Part shown: one piece after another, positions 17,387 through 26,824 of the stretch | Layout of the letters: every line of letters starts with the position of its first letter | How positions within the stretch are numbered: the first letter of the stretch is position 1 | Assembly (NCBI GenBank): GCA_029856085.1 | Contig: JAHQWI010000064.1 | Coordinates: 1 to 46,765, forward strand | Reading direction: 5' to 3' | DNA length: 46,765 nucleotides | Source: Promethearchaeia archaeon | GTDB lineage: Archaea > Asgardarchaeota > Lokiarchaeia > Sigyniarchaeales > SOKP01 | Notes under the pieces: model-generated | The model's input: the letters and a program-made list of their open reading frames with translations, nothing else | What the model was told of the DNA's origin: nothing | Databases searched by the model: none | Program-made: the position numbers and the translations under genes

Positions 17387-17953
17387 ATGAGTGAAATGGC
17401 TGATAAATTTAAAATAACCACTTGTGGATTAAGTTGTGATCTTTGCGATGCAAATACAACGAAGCTTCAAGATAATGCGAATTATTTTTTAAAAGTGCTT
17501 AAAGATCCTATGTTTAGTGGAATCATATCTATGATGAACCCAAAATCAAGCTTTTCCGAGGAGAACATTGCAATATTCAATAATATGCTTAAAGAAATAG
17601 GAAGCTTTCCACCTTGTCCAGGATGTGATAAGAGCGATCAATGTAGTATAAATCAATGTGCTAAAGAGAAGAAGGTTGAGACTTGCGCTAAATGTGAGAG
17701 TTTTGATGTTAATGAAGGTACTTGCACAGCGCCTCCAGTCCCTCAAAAATCAACCTTCACACCACCTGCACCTATATATTTTGGATTCCTCAGTAAAAGA
17801 TATCAAAATACGAATGTAAAAAATTTGCAAGCAATCGCTAAAGGAAAATCTAAAGATGTTAAGTTATGGATTGAAGGTATGATAAAAAAGGGAAAGACGA
17901 GTAGAGATTTAATTGATGTGTCTGTCAATTTATTTGAAATGATGAAGAAATAA
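17387..17953 (+). CDS. DUF3795-like cysteine-rich protein
   Basis: The N-terminal half carries TTCGLSCDLCDA near residue 11, FPPCPGCDKSDQCSINQC near residue 75 and a further pattern CAKCESFDVNEGTC, the spacing of the DUF3795 zinc-cluster family (CGLxCxxC...CxGC). The C-terminal half is helical and basic. Function of the family is unknown. Start: ATG at 17387; a second in-frame ATG four codons on is possible. Length is 188 residues. Confidence 0.75.
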   Translation: MSEMADKFKITTCGLSCDLCDANTTKLQDNANYFLKVLKDPMFSGIISMMNPKSSFSEENIAIFNNMLKEIGSFPPCPGCDKSDQCSINQCAKEKKVETCAKCESFDVNEGTCTAPPVPQKSTFTPPAPIYFGFLSKRYQNTNVKNLQAIAKGKSKDVKLWIEGMIKKGKTSRDLIDVSVNLFEMMKK

Positions 17954-18026
17954 GCTTTAAGAATTAACAGGACAACGAAAAAGAATTACTCAACAAGATA
18001 AAAAATATTTCACTAAAATTAATAAT

Positions 18027-18881
18027 TTAAGATAAGGCGAGAGCTAAGAGAAGTGCACCTTGAATTTCAGATAATTCACCCACTCTCGATGTATCTATAA
18101 TGGTTTTTTCCAAATTCATGTATATAGCACCATAAGCTTTTCCTCCACCTAAATGAACCAATGTTCTATAAATTAAATTCCCTGAAATTCCATCAGGAGC
18201 AATGATTAAGTTAGATTTATTTTTAACAGCGTTCTCTATTAAAATTTCATCATGATTTATAACTAAATCTGGATATCGCTCTTTCATAAGCTCAACAGTT
18301 TTTTCTCCAATCCCGATTGATAAATCAATATTAGTATCCCTTCCTATATCTCCAAGCCGACCTCCACTCAAGATACTAATATTAGGTTCAATATTTAATA
18401 ATTCTAATTCTCTTTTTGCGTTTTCTAAAAATTCAATTTTATCTTCTACATTAGTACATTCATCTATACCAACAGGTCCATAAAAAAACTGATGGCCGTT
18501 AACTGTTTCGAGCAGTGCTAATCTATTGATTATTTCTGTATTTAAATGTTCTTTTAAATTTTCTAAGAATTTACTAGAACTTAATGAACCTCGAATTACG
18601 CTATTAATTGTATTGTTTTCAAGGAATTCAAAAATGTCCTTTTCAGGTACTTCGGAATGAATCAAAAATATACTAGACTTATATTTTGAATTAATTTGCT
18701 TACGTATATGATTTAAAGATTCTTTATTGCCAAAAATGTAAATCTTTGATGACTGTTCTTCTAAGAAATTGTGAATTGCCAATAAAATTTTACGATTATG
18801 AAATTCAGATGTTCCTAGACCGATTCCTATGTTCCCGCTTTTTCCTTTTGTTATTACTTCAAAATTCTGTAAAATTGTCAT
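18027..18881 (-). CDS. Methanogenesis marker protein 4 (MtxX)-like protein
   Basis: The pattern GPVGIDECTNVEDK near residue 135, SILSGGRLGDIGRDTNID near residue 169, HDEILIENAV near 214 and LIIAPDGISGNLIYRTLVHLGGGKAYGA near 225 matches the Mmp4/MtxX group of phosphotransacetylase-like proteins as I remember it. These were called markers because they track with methanogens. Length of 284 residues is a little above the usual 240-260. The biochemical role is not established. Upstream lies the CPBP protease gene on the same strand with about 30 nt between, so cotranscription is possible. Confidence 0.7.
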   Translation of the reverse strand: MTILQNFEVITKGKSGNIGIGLGTSEFHNRKILLAIHNFLEEQSSKIYIFGNKESLNHIRKQINSKYKSSIFLIHSEVPEKDIFEFLENNTINSVIRGSLSSSKFLENLKEHLNTEIINRLALLETVNGHQFFYGPVGIDECTNVEDKIEFLENAKRELELLNIEPNISILSGGRLGDIGRDTNIDLSIGIGEKTVELMKERYPDLVINHDEILIENAVKNKSNLIIAPDGISGNLIYRTLVHLGGGKAYGAIYMNLEKTIIDTSRVGELSEIQGALLLALALS

Positions 18882-18912
18882 AAGATTAATTTGTACAAAA
18901 ATTTAGTCTCTT

Positions 18913-20010
18913 TCAAAACACAATATAAAATATATAAGCTAAAATGATTGTTAAAGTATTATATACACCATGACAGATAACATTTGCTATCAAATTTTCA
19001 TTTCTCCAGTGGTAAAGAAGCCCCAGCATTAATGATATTGCGAAATAAGGGAGGAAAGACAAAAGAAAAGAAATTACAAAGAGAATTGGTGACTCTAAGG
19101 CAAAAAATAGGATACCAATTAGATGAATCATCGAAAATGAAAAAGCAGTTATTATAATCCCCCATTTACTACCTAAACTCCGTACTAACCCTTTTTGCAT
19201 AAATCCTCTGAACAGTATCTCTTCTGAAGTTCCGATTACTAATATCATAACTATACAAAAAACAATTAAGCTTGGTATATCCATTGGTAGAATATCACCT
19301 GTTAATTCACTAGTATCCTGAATTATTTCAACTTGAAAAAGTATTTCTATAATTAACTCTATAAGAATTGAGACCGTTAAAACTAGCAATACCCCTATTA
19401 TAGCAAAAATCAATCCTATTGAAACTTCTTTTAAGATACGTCTTCTATCATAACCCCTTGAAGTAAATCCTAATAGAATTAAACCATTTTTAACAGTTGG
19501 ATTCTTGAGATATTTACGTACATACATTACTGGAACAAATATAAAAATTAGTTCAAATATCGAAATTATGGAGATAAAATAGGAATTTGATATTAAATCA
19601 TAGAGGCTATCCAAATCAAGTGTAAGAAATGTTAAAAAAGCCAAGAATCCTCCTAGTATAAAGTTCATTAATAGAAAAGTACCCAAGGGCAATCCAATCG
19701 AAATTGATGGCCCCCATAATTTATGCTCTTTATTATTAATTAATTCTTCATCTGAAATTTTTGGAGGGCCATAATAATTGGAAGGTGGCTGATATTGAGG
19801 ATATGACACTTGAGATTTATAAGGGTTTAGGCTTTGAGAGGTTGGTAACCTTTTATGCTCTTTAATATATTTAATATTTGTCCCACACTTGGTACAAAAT
19901 TTAAAATTTTGAATTTTTAGTAGATTGTGTCCACATATGGGACAAAACTCCCAATCTGATTTAACAGGTTCTTGATCCATATCAATATTGTGAAGCTCTT
20001 TATCATTCAT
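18913..20010 (-). CDS. CPBP intramembrane metalloprotease with N-terminal zinc ribbon
   Basis: Residues 22-44 form a zinc ribbon (FCPICG ... FCTKCGTNI), followed by a proline/tyrosine-rich linker and then about eight membrane segments. The CPBP (Abi/CaaX) protease motifs are present in order: EEILFRGFMQKGL near 264, FSMIHLIG near 290, and HGVYNTL near 349. These would form the metal and catalytic site in the membrane. The family includes Rce1-type prenyl proteases and bacteriocin immunity proteins. The zinc ribbon in front is a common archaeal decoration. The substrate is unknown. Confidence 0.85.
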   Translation of the reverse strand: MNDKELHNIDMDQEPVKSDWEFCPICGHNLLKIQNFKFCTKCGTNIKYIKEHKRLPTSQSLNPYKSQVSYPQYQPPSNYYGPPKISDEELINNKEHKLWGPSISIGLPLGTFLLMNFILGGFLAFLTFLTLDLDSLYDLISNSYFISIISIFELIFIFVPVMYVRKYLKNPTVKNGLILLGFTSRGYDRRRILKEVSIGLIFAIIGVLLVLTVSILIELIIEILFQVEIIQDTSELTGDILPMDIPSLIVFCIVMILVIGTSEEILFRGFMQKGLVRSLGSKWGIIITAFSFSMIHLIGILFFALESPILFVISFLLSFLPYFAISLMLGLLYHWRNENLIANVICHGVYNTLTIILAYIFYIVF

Positions 20011-20081
20011 TACTAAAATAAAAAAAGATTTCTAAATACTAAAAGCTTTACATTTCAAGTTTGTTGAGTAGAGTTAAATTC

Positions 20082-21983
20082 TTATATGTTGCCTCTTACA
20101 AATTTTAAAATATTAGAAGCTTGAACTTGATAAGAATCTCTATAGACTATTGGATAAAAACTAAACGTTCTAGTTTCCTCAACTTCTAATTTGAATTTTA
20201 TTGAAGGCATCCAAAAGGTTTTATTAAAATGTTGGTACTCAATCATTACTATAGAAGGAAAAATACCCTTTTCTTTAGGATTTATTCTTGATTTAACTTT
20301 CCTTCTCTCATTTGCTTTTAGCTTTTTTATACTAGTAAATTTCAATTTATTCTCAAATGAATCCGGTATGAAGAAATAAATTTTAATATTCTTAATATCA
20401 GTTATATTTGGGTTTTCAATAGTTAAAGTTAAAACTTCAGGATTATTTACCCTTAGTTTTTGATTAGGGATTTTAATATCAATAAAAAGTGGATAAGGTA
20501 GGATTTCCTCATTTAACGTAAAGCTTAAATCAATAAGTTTTTGAAGATTAGGCTTAATTTCTGAGATAAACTGCTTTCGTTGTTCTTCTAGAGATAAGAC
20601 CCTTTTACTTCTTATGTCTTCGAAATTCTTTAGCATTCGATTAATATATTTTAAGATATACTTATCAAATTCAGTGTGTTTACCAGAAATAATAGATATC
20701 AGTTTTTTATAATATTCTGACTCCAGATTTCTAAGTAGTGGCTTTTTAAATAAATTATTGACAAAATTTTTTAGTACTTCATCCATTTCAATTAAATCTT
20801 TATGCCCAATTTTAAATTTGTCAATAATATTTACATTATATATATTTTTTTGCATCAGATGACTTAAAGATTCTATTGCTTCAACAGTTTCGTAATTATA
20901 AGATTCTAAAGCCTTTTTTACCATTGATCCTAAAATCTGATCGAATTTTTCAGCATTTTTATTCTTATAAGTGATAAATTCTTCACGGTAAGAGCCTAAA
21001 TATTTAATTATTCTCCCAGAATGTAATTTTAAAAGATTATTTTGGTATTTCTGATATTTTTCAGAAAGACTTTTAATCCAATTTCTAACACGATTTAGTT
21101 CATTAAGATTTTCGTCAGTAGTGACTATTTGTTCTTCATTAGAAGGTTCTGTTAATAAAAAAGGATCATCTATTCGAATATTTTCTAATAGTATACATGT
21201 ATCTCGCTCTAATTGAATAATATCTTCGATTTGTTTGTATAAATTGTAGATGTGAATATCATTTTTATAGATTTTTTCTAATTCGTGAAGTAAATCTTCG
21301 AGTTTTTCTGAAAATAGTTTTGGGTTTTTATCTAAAATATTTTTTATGATAATAGTGAAATTAACTAATATAGAATAGAACTTACACGTCTTATTAAGAT
21401 GAGGATCGTAATTTTCCAAATTAGTAATATTGCAGTAATCTACAACATTTTGATAATTATTCGCAGCAAGTTGGTAAAATCTAAAACATTTAGAATATAC
21501 AGTAGAATTTTTAGCTAAATAGCTATAGTATAATCCTAATAGTGATTTATTAATCATATAGGCCTTATCCCTGAATTCCAGATACCTCTTTTTAGAAGCA
21601 TCCTCTTCTAAGTAATTAAGCAAGAATCTATCTATGATTATCTCAAAATTTCCTGAAGCGCGAATTAAATAAAATAATTTTACAGGGTCAACATTAATTG
21701 AGTCTAGTTTAGTTATTATTAAATGCCGATATTCCTTAAAACTAGACTTAATATTATTAAAATAAGACTCGATTAATATTTTCCTTCTCAAAATCTCTTT
21801 AGGCTTAACCTTTTTTGATTTATACAATGAGGAGATATTCAGTATATCTGACAGGTAATATTTTAAGGTGTAAAAAGATTCCATATAGAAATTCTTTGCC
21901 CCACAATAAGGACACTGAACTATAGATCCTTTCAAAATTGGTAACGAAGAACCGCACTTCTTACACGGGAGGTGAGCTATCAA
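20082..21983 (-). CDS. Large zinc-ribbon, helical and beta-sandwich protein
   Basis: The 633-residue protein starts with a zinc ribbon (CKKCGSSLP ... CPYCGAKNF, residues 7-30). A long helical region follows (about 40-490) with TPR-like or coiled-coil character. The end is a beta-rich domain (about 500-610; IKIPNQKLRVNNPEVLTLTIENPN) like CARDB/Ig-type adhesion folds. It is not recognised as a named family. The start is TTG with no evident ribosome binding site. It lies between the CPBP protease and GluRS, both on the same strand, with gaps of 70 and 146 bp. The general plan (zinc ribbon plus Ig-like domain) recalls the protein at 8997-9986. Confidence 0.6.
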   Translation of the reverse strand: MIAHLPCKKCGSSLPILKGSIVQCPYCGAKNFYMESFYTLKYYLSDILNISSLYKSKKVKPKEILRRKILIESYFNNIKSSFKEYRHLIITKLDSINVDPVKLFYLIRASGNFEIIIDRFLLNYLEEDASKKRYLEFRDKAYMINKSLLGLYYSYLAKNSTVYSKCFRFYQLAANNYQNVVDYCNITNLENYDPHLNKTCKFYSILVNFTIIIKNILDKNPKLFSEKLEDLLHELEKIYKNDIHIYNLYKQIEDIIQLERDTCILLENIRIDDPFLLTEPSNEEQIVTTDENLNELNRVRNWIKSLSEKYQKYQNNLLKLHSGRIIKYLGSYREEFITYKNKNAEKFDQILGSMVKKALESYNYETVEAIESLSHLMQKNIYNVNIIDKFKIGHKDLIEMDEVLKNFVNNLFKKPLLRNLESEYYKKLISIISGKHTEFDKYILKYINRMLKNFEDIRSKRVLSLEEQRKQFISEIKPNLQKLIDLSFTLNEEILPYPLFIDIKIPNQKLRVNNPEVLTLTIENPNITDIKNIKIYFFIPDSFENKLKFTSIKKLKANERRKVKSRINPKEKGIFPSIVMIEYQHFNKTFWMPSIKFKLEVEETRTFSFYPIVYRDSYQVQASNILKFVRGNI

Positions 21984-22129
21984 ATTAAGTGTCCTTTAAA
22001 ATTTTAAGATCTAAAGAAAACTATTCTTATACCATTATAAATTTATGCTAGATTATTAAAATTTTATCACCTAATTACATAATATCATGATATTTTGATG
22101 TATTATTTGGAAACTAAAGATCGAAAGAT

Positions 22130-23890
22130 TTAATGAGAAAAATAACAGAAAAGACAATTCTCTTTTAATTCAATAGGATTCACAAAACCAAAACGCTCAA
22201 ATTGTATAGTTTTATTCATAGGAATTTTTAAAAGGTTCATTTCTCCTAAACCGTTTGATATAGAACCATCAGGTCTAACAATCAAAACTCTAATATTCTC
22301 ATTTTTAGGTAGCCAATGAATTATTGAAAATTGCCTATTAAGTTCCTTACTATGAAAAGAAGTATGAATAATTTTCTTACTTATATCAATAGATTTAATC
22401 TGAATATTTATTAAATCTTTTAACCGTATGATTTGGTTTTTTTTCACTTTCTCTGCATCTGAAGATGAGATTAACAATTTCAATTGATTATTTTTTGCAA
22501 CACATTTAATTTTTCTTTTCCCTCTTTTTGGATTTGAAGGGTGGAGTAAAGGTTCGGCAATATACTCATCAGAAGGAACGTCATTAACTATAACCGATAT
22601 TGGATCTTCGACAAAAAAGTATCTATCAGAAATAGCATCTATAATATCCTGATTTTTTGAATATAACCAGTTTACTGAAAAGGTTATTCCTGTTTGAGAC
22701 ATACCGAGATCTAGTAATGTTTTTCTTAGAGCCTCTGGTTTTATTCCTCGTTTCTTGAGAGATTGTAAACTCCAGGTTCTTGGATCATCCCATCCTTGGT
22801 ATATTCCCTTCTGAATATTGTTACGAGCATCAGTTTTACTTAACTTCAAATCTGCAAAATTCATTCTACCATAATAGAGTAATTTAGCTTTTTTCCAGCC
22901 GAAATGATCCCATACAAATTCTTCAATAATTCCTTCTTTTACTAGATCTATCCCTCTAAGTATGTGAGTAGCTCCTATTAAATGATCATCAATCGCCCAT
23001 GAAAATTCGAGCATTGGCCATACTATGTACTTTGTGCCAACTTTAGGATGTTCTGCTTCTGATATTCTCATAATAATTTGATCTCTTAAAGCAGGATCTT
23101 TTTGATCCATCCCGGTTTTTAATCTTACGACTACTTCACCTTCATGATATTGACCCTTGAGCATAGTTTGCCATTCAGTAAGATTCTTCTCTACTGTGTG
23201 TTGTCTATGAGGACAATTCTTACCCTGTTTTTTATAATTTTCCCTGAATTCATTAGCAGAGCAAAAACATACGTATGCCATATCATCGTTAATTAATTTT
23301 TCACAATATTCATAAAAGGTTTCTAATCGGTCACTCTTATAAAGAATCTTTGAATATTTCACATCCAACCATTTTAATCCTTCCTGAATCAAATCATATG
23401 CTTCTGGTAAAACGTACTTTGCTTTAGGGCTATCTCTTAGAGATTTAGGGCTCCCTATCGTATCATCATAAAATAAGATAAGTTCTCCATTATACTTTTT
23501 TACGTATTCATCATTCAATACAATCATTCTTGCATTTCCTATATGCAATGCACCACTGGGGTACGGGGCTAAGCGCATGACTACTTGCTTATACTTATCA
23601 ATATCTGGTAATGGAGGTAACTCCTTTTCCTCTTCTATAGTTTCTTTTTTTTCTAAAGCATGTGGGTCTAAATCTAACAATTTCTGTTTTTGTTCTTCTA
23701 AACTTAGACTCTCAATTTTCTGCATGATTTGATCTAATATAGGAATTATCTTTTTGGCTTGAGACCGTAGATCTTCTCTTTCAGCCATTAACTTACCCAT
23801 AACGGCTTTTTTATTTGGAGTTCCACCAAATTCTACCGCGTTTTTTAAACCGTTAATCCAAAGGATTGTTGTAATCTCTTTATCTTCCAT
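22130..23890 (-). CDS. gltX: Glutamyl-tRNA synthetase, archaeal type
   Basis: Class I signature YPSGALHIGNARM near residue 112 is the HIGH motif, with Asn in place of the last His as in several archaeal GluRS. The KMSKS equivalent is KLSKTDARNN near residue 353. The block GWDDPRTWSLQSLKKRGI near 367 is specific to archaeal GluRS, and WAIDDH... precedes it. The C-terminal third is the beta-barrel anticodon-binding region. The last residues contain a CxxC (CLFCYF). Length 586 fits. It charges tRNA-Glu, and in organisms lacking GlnRS feeds GatDE. Start at ATG; tRNA-Arg lies divergent upstream. Confidence 0.95.
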   Translation of the reverse strand: MEDKEITTILWINGLKNAVEFGGTPNKKAVMGKLMAEREDLRSQAKKIIPILDQIMQKIESLSLEEQKQKLLDLDPHALEKKETIEEEKELPPLPDIDKYKQVVMRLAPYPSGALHIGNARMIVLNDEYVKKYNGELILFYDDTIGSPKSLRDSPKAKYVLPEAYDLIQEGLKWLDVKYSKILYKSDRLETFYEYCEKLINDDMAYVCFCSANEFRENYKKQGKNCPHRQHTVEKNLTEWQTMLKGQYHEGEVVVRLKTGMDQKDPALRDQIIMRISEAEHPKVGTKYIVWPMLEFSWAIDDHLIGATHILRGIDLVKEGIIEEFVWDHFGWKKAKLLYYGRMNFADLKLSKTDARNNIQKGIYQGWDDPRTWSLQSLKKRGIKPEALRKTLLDLGMSQTGITFSVNWLYSKNQDIIDAISDRYFFVEDPISVIVNDVPSDEYIAEPLLHPSNPKRGKRKIKCVAKNNQLKLLISSSDAEKVKKNQIIRLKDLINIQIKSIDISKKIIHTSFHSKELNRQFSIIHWLPKNENIRVLIVRPDGSISNGLGEMNLLKIPMNKTIQFERFGFVNPIELKENCLFCYFSH

Positions 23891-24043
23891 GAGAACTGAA
23901 ATTTTAAAAAAACAAATACCACTTTTTTTTATTTCTAATTTAAAATTTTTTAAGTTTCACTTACTCTAGATTTTATTATATTTAACTATAAAGAACGATT
24001 AAATAAGTATTATAGAGAATTATTAATAATATATTTTCATTAT

Positions 24044-24144
24044 GGTCCGGTAGTCCAGCTTGGATAGGGCGCTGGCTTGCGGAGCCAGATATGTGGGATC
24101 TTGTTTCACACTGGAGATCGAGGGTTCAAATCCCCCCCGGACCA
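24044..24144 (+). tRNA. tRNA-Arg (anticodon GCG) with a 26-nt intron in the variable loop
   Basis: The acceptor GGTCCGG pairs with CCGGACC and the discriminator is A. The anticodon stem CTGGC/GCCAG encloses TTGCGGA, so the anticodon at 24079-24081 is GCG (Arg, CGC codon). The T-loop is TTCAAAT, with stem GAGGG/CCCCC, including one A-C mismatch (position 50-64). A 26-nt insert sits between the anticodon stem and the T arm; removing it gives a 75-nt tRNA with a normal 5-nt variable loop. CCA is not encoded. It is read away from GluRS. Confidence 0.93.
24091..24116 (+). other. Predicted tRNA-Arg intron with canonical bulge-helix-bulge
   Basis: Exon CCAG (24085-24088) pairs with intron CTGG (24111-24114). 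These 4 bp are flanked by 3-nt bulges ATA (24089-24091) and AGA (24115-24117), and the intron closes a 7-bp hairpin TGTGGGA/TTTCACA with two G-U pairs. Cleavage after the second nt of each bulge excises exactly 26 nt. This is the recognition motif of archaeal splicing endonuclease, at a non-canonical location after the anticodon stem. Confidence 0.8.
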
Positions 24145-24170
24145 TTCTAACTCATTTTTAACACATAGAA

Positions 24171-24941
24171 TTAATCCAAATGTTCCAAAATTTCAGAAAT
24201 ATTATCAATTCTTATTAAATCTGGTACATCAAGCTCTCTTTCAAAAGGAAATTTATATTTTCTTTCGCATAATATTGTTTGCATACCTGCTCTATCTCCT
24301 CCTACAACGTCAGCGTATTCGTCTCCACATACCATACATTCATTATTTTCTGTCAAACCCATTTTTTCTAGAGTATAATGAAAGATACCTGGATCAGGCT
24401 TTCTTTTACCAAATTCAGCAGAAGTAACAACAGCATCGAAATATGTAAAAAGACCATATTCTTTTAATGAATTTTCAACCATTTTATGGCTGGGGTGATT
24501 AGATAACACGGCCAGTTTAATATCTTCATACTTGGACAGTTTTTCTAATGTTTCTTTCGTTTTAGGAAAAGGTTTCCATTCTTCTTGCTCAAAAGAGTGA
24601 TATATTTCAGCCAATTTTTCATAGGTATCCGCATCTAGGTGATCAATTTTATTGACAAAATTCTCTTCTTGCAGCGATTCTAGCACCTCTCTATAAATTA
24701 AAGAGGTTGGAAATTCTGTTTTAGTTTTTCTACCCTCTCTCCAGTATTGCTCTCGCTTCTTAGAAAATTTCTGTAAAAATGATTCATCTGATATTTTACC
24801 ATTCCAAACTTGCTTTTCTTTTAACAATTCAATGGATTTCAATAGACCCTTTTTAAAACATTCATAATATCTCTCTACAGAAGGGTTATCAAAATGGAAA
24901 AGAGTAAAACCATAGTCAAATATAATTCCTTTAATCGACAT
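24171..24941 (-). CDS. HAD-superfamily hydrolase
   Basis: The 256-residue protein has motif I IIFDYGFTLF (nucleophile Asp at residue 8, with Gly where many phosphatases have the second Asp), motif II VLSNHPS near 146, motif III Lys in FGKRKPDPGIF near 178, and motif IV CGDEYADVVGGDRAGM near 202. A helical cap lies between motifs I and II. It is most likely a phosphatase or haloacid-dehalogenase-type hydrolase with unknown substrate. It converges on tRNA-Arg and is divergent from the frameshifted gene downstream. Confidence 0.85.
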   Translation of the reverse strand: MSIKGIIFDYGFTLFHFDNPSVERYYECFKKGLLKSIELLKEKQVWNGKISDESFLQKFSKKREQYWREGRKTKTEFPTSLIYREVLESLQEENFVNKIDHLDADTYEKLAEIYHSFEQEEWKPFPKTKETLEKLSKYEDIKLAVLSNHPSHKMVENSLKEYGLFTYFDAVVTSAEFGKRKPDPGIFHYTLEKMGLTENNECMVCGDEYADVVGGDRAGMQTILCERKYKFPFERELDVPDLIRIDNISEILEHLD

Positions 24942-25068
24942 TGTGTTAATTATATTAAAAATTGATTCTCAATTTTAATTTATCTAAATTCAATTGTAAG
25001 TATTGTATCTTTCGTTTCTGTTAAATACTTAATAAAAAACAAATTATTAACATAGAAATTTAATATTA

Positions 25069-25612
25069 ATGAGACAAGGTATGTCAATTGATAAATGGTT
25101 CTCTAAGAAAGATTCAAAAGAAGAGGAAAAGAGAAGAGAAAAAGCTTTTAAAAGCCTTTCTGAGGGTGAACTTAAGGAATTAAAGAAAAAAAAAATTCGA
25201 AATATTGTCGAAAAGAGATAAAAAATCAGGAGAATCATTAGAGAGCGAAAAATTTATGCAAGATATCCTTGAATTTAAAAAATGGTTAAACCAGAGAACG
25301 TATTTAAAAGGAGATATAGATAAAATTGAAACTTGGATAACAAATTTGTATTCAAGTATTAAATATGAAGCTGAACATAAGTCAAAGTTAATGAATAGTA
25401 ATGAAAAGAGGAGTTTAATAGAAGATTACAAAAAAATTCCACCTAAATTTTTAGATGAGAAAACAAGAATTGCTATAAATAAAAAGATTCATGGAATAAA
25501 GAGGACCAATTCAGATAACTATTATTTAAGAAAATTAAAAAGCAATCTTAAGGAAAAACTAAAAGAAGCGGAGTATTACGAATCTTTAGATAAATTAATT
25601 AAGATATTATAA
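25069..25612 (+). pseudogene. Frameshifted gene of about 180 codons, split at an A10 tract
   Basis: An ATG at 25069 opens a 50-codon frame (MSIDKWFSKKD...ELKELKKKK) that stops at 25221. The track ORF at 25205 begins at a TTG in the +1 frame. Both frames meet at a run of ten A residues (25186-25195). Removing one A fuses them as ...ELKELKKKKFEILSKRDKKSG..., a smooth, lysine/glutamate-rich, helical protein with the segment FKKWLNQRTYLKGDIDKIETWI. It is not a family I can name. It could be a sequencing error, a true pseudogene, or slippage on the A-run. The start could be 25069 or the ATG at 25081. Confidence 0.6.
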
Positions 25613-25698
25613 AATTATAAAGAAAATTCGAAATACTTTTTATTTTATCGAGTTTTATATTTTCTATAGAAAAAATTAGACATCTCTTGAATTAACAA

Positions 25699-26787
25699 AT
25701 GCTTCTGATTTGCCCAATTGCCGGAACAGGACGGAGACTTCAGCCATTTACTTATTCTAAGCCCAAAGCTTTTTTAAAAGTTGCTGGAAAGCGTTTAATT
25801 GATCATGTATTAGATAAGTTGAAGAATTCTTTTCCAAAAGGAACTAATATATGTTTTATTGTTGGCTATAAGAAAAGGCAAATAACGGAATATCTTAAAA
25901 AAAATCATGCAGATTATTTTAATCTCCATTTTCTAGAACAAAAACCCCTCGGATATGAAGCAGATACACCCTTTTTTAGTGGCCTTGGTGATGCAATATT
26001 ACTAGCAAAGGATTTCACTGAGAATGATGACTGTTTCATATTTCTCAGTGATAGACTTCCTATGGAAGATTATTCACAAATTTTATTAAACTTTCATCGG
26101 GATATCTGTGATGGAGTAATAAATGTTAAACAAGTGGATAATCCCGAGTATTATGGTGTAATTGAATTAGATGAAAATGAAATTGTTAAAAATATTGTTG
26201 AAAAACCAAAAAAACCTAAGTCTAACTATGCGGTATCTGGAGCATATTTATTTGGTATGAGTATTACACCACGATTATTTGAATTACTAGAGGAACAAAA
26301 CAAAATTCCTTTAGAAAACGGTCAAGAACATACAATTACATCTGTAATTCAGCAACTTATTAAAGAAGGATTCAAGTTTAAAATCAACGAAATGAAAAGG
26401 GAGATTTTAGATTTTGGAAGACCAGAAAGTCTATTAGCTGGAAATAGACTTTTACTTTCTGAAATCAAAATACAAGATCCTACATATGAAAAATTAATCC
26501 AATCGGGAAATATTATTGATTCTAAAATTGTCCCTCCTGTATTTATAGGGAAAGGAATTGAAATCACTGATTCTGTTATAGGTCCAAATGTATCAATCGG
26601 AGACAATGTAGTATTGAAAAAATGCATTTTATCTGATTGCGTTATTGGTGATGGTGCGAACTTGAAAAAGATCATATCTTCAGAGAGTATTATAGGGGAT
26701 TATTCAATCTTGGAAGATCTAATTAAAAAAAGTATTACAATTGGAGATTCTTCTTATATCACTACTTCTAATATGAAATCTATTTGA
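25699..26787 (+). CDS. Sugar-phosphate nucleotidyltransferase with left-handed beta-helix
   Basis: The N-terminal 240 residues are a nucleotidyltransferase: CPIAGTGRRLQPFTYSKPKAFLKVAGK near residue 4, LSDRLP near 115 as the metal site, and VVEKPKKPKSN-type text near 160. The C-terminal 100 residues contain hexapeptide-like repeats (IGKGIEITDSVIGPNVSIGDNVV) forming a left-handed beta-helix. It belongs with glucose-1-phosphate thymidylyl/uridylyl or mannose-1-phosphate guanylyl transferases; the sugar and base are not decided by motifs. It probably feeds surface or lipid glycosylation. It stands alone on the plus strand after the frameshifted gene. Confidence 0.86.
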   Translation: MLLICPIAGTGRRLQPFTYSKPKAFLKVAGKRLIDHVLDKLKNSFPKGTNICFIVGYKKRQITEYLKKNHADYFNLHFLEQKPLGYEADTPFFSGLGDAILLAKDFTENDDCFIFLSDRLPMEDYSQILLNFHRDICDGVINVKQVDNPEYYGVIELDENEIVKNIVEKPKKPKSNYAVSGAYLFGMSITPRLFELLEEQNKIPLENGQEHTITSVIQQLIKEGFKFKINEMKREILDFGRPESLLAGNRLLLSEIKIQDPTYEKLIQSGNIIDSKIVPPVFIGKGIEITDSVIGPNVSIGDNVVLKKCILSDCVIGDGANLKKIISSESIIGDYSILEDLIKKSITIGDSSYITTSNMKSI

Positions 26788-26824
26788 TTATAAAAAAAAG
26801 AAATAAATTTAGAAAAGTGATACT

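Noticed and set aside
24077-24427. 116-aa plus-strand ORF starting in the tRNA-Arg gene
   Set aside because: It is a translation of the tRNA and of the antisense of the HAD gene; the tRNA fold explains the start.
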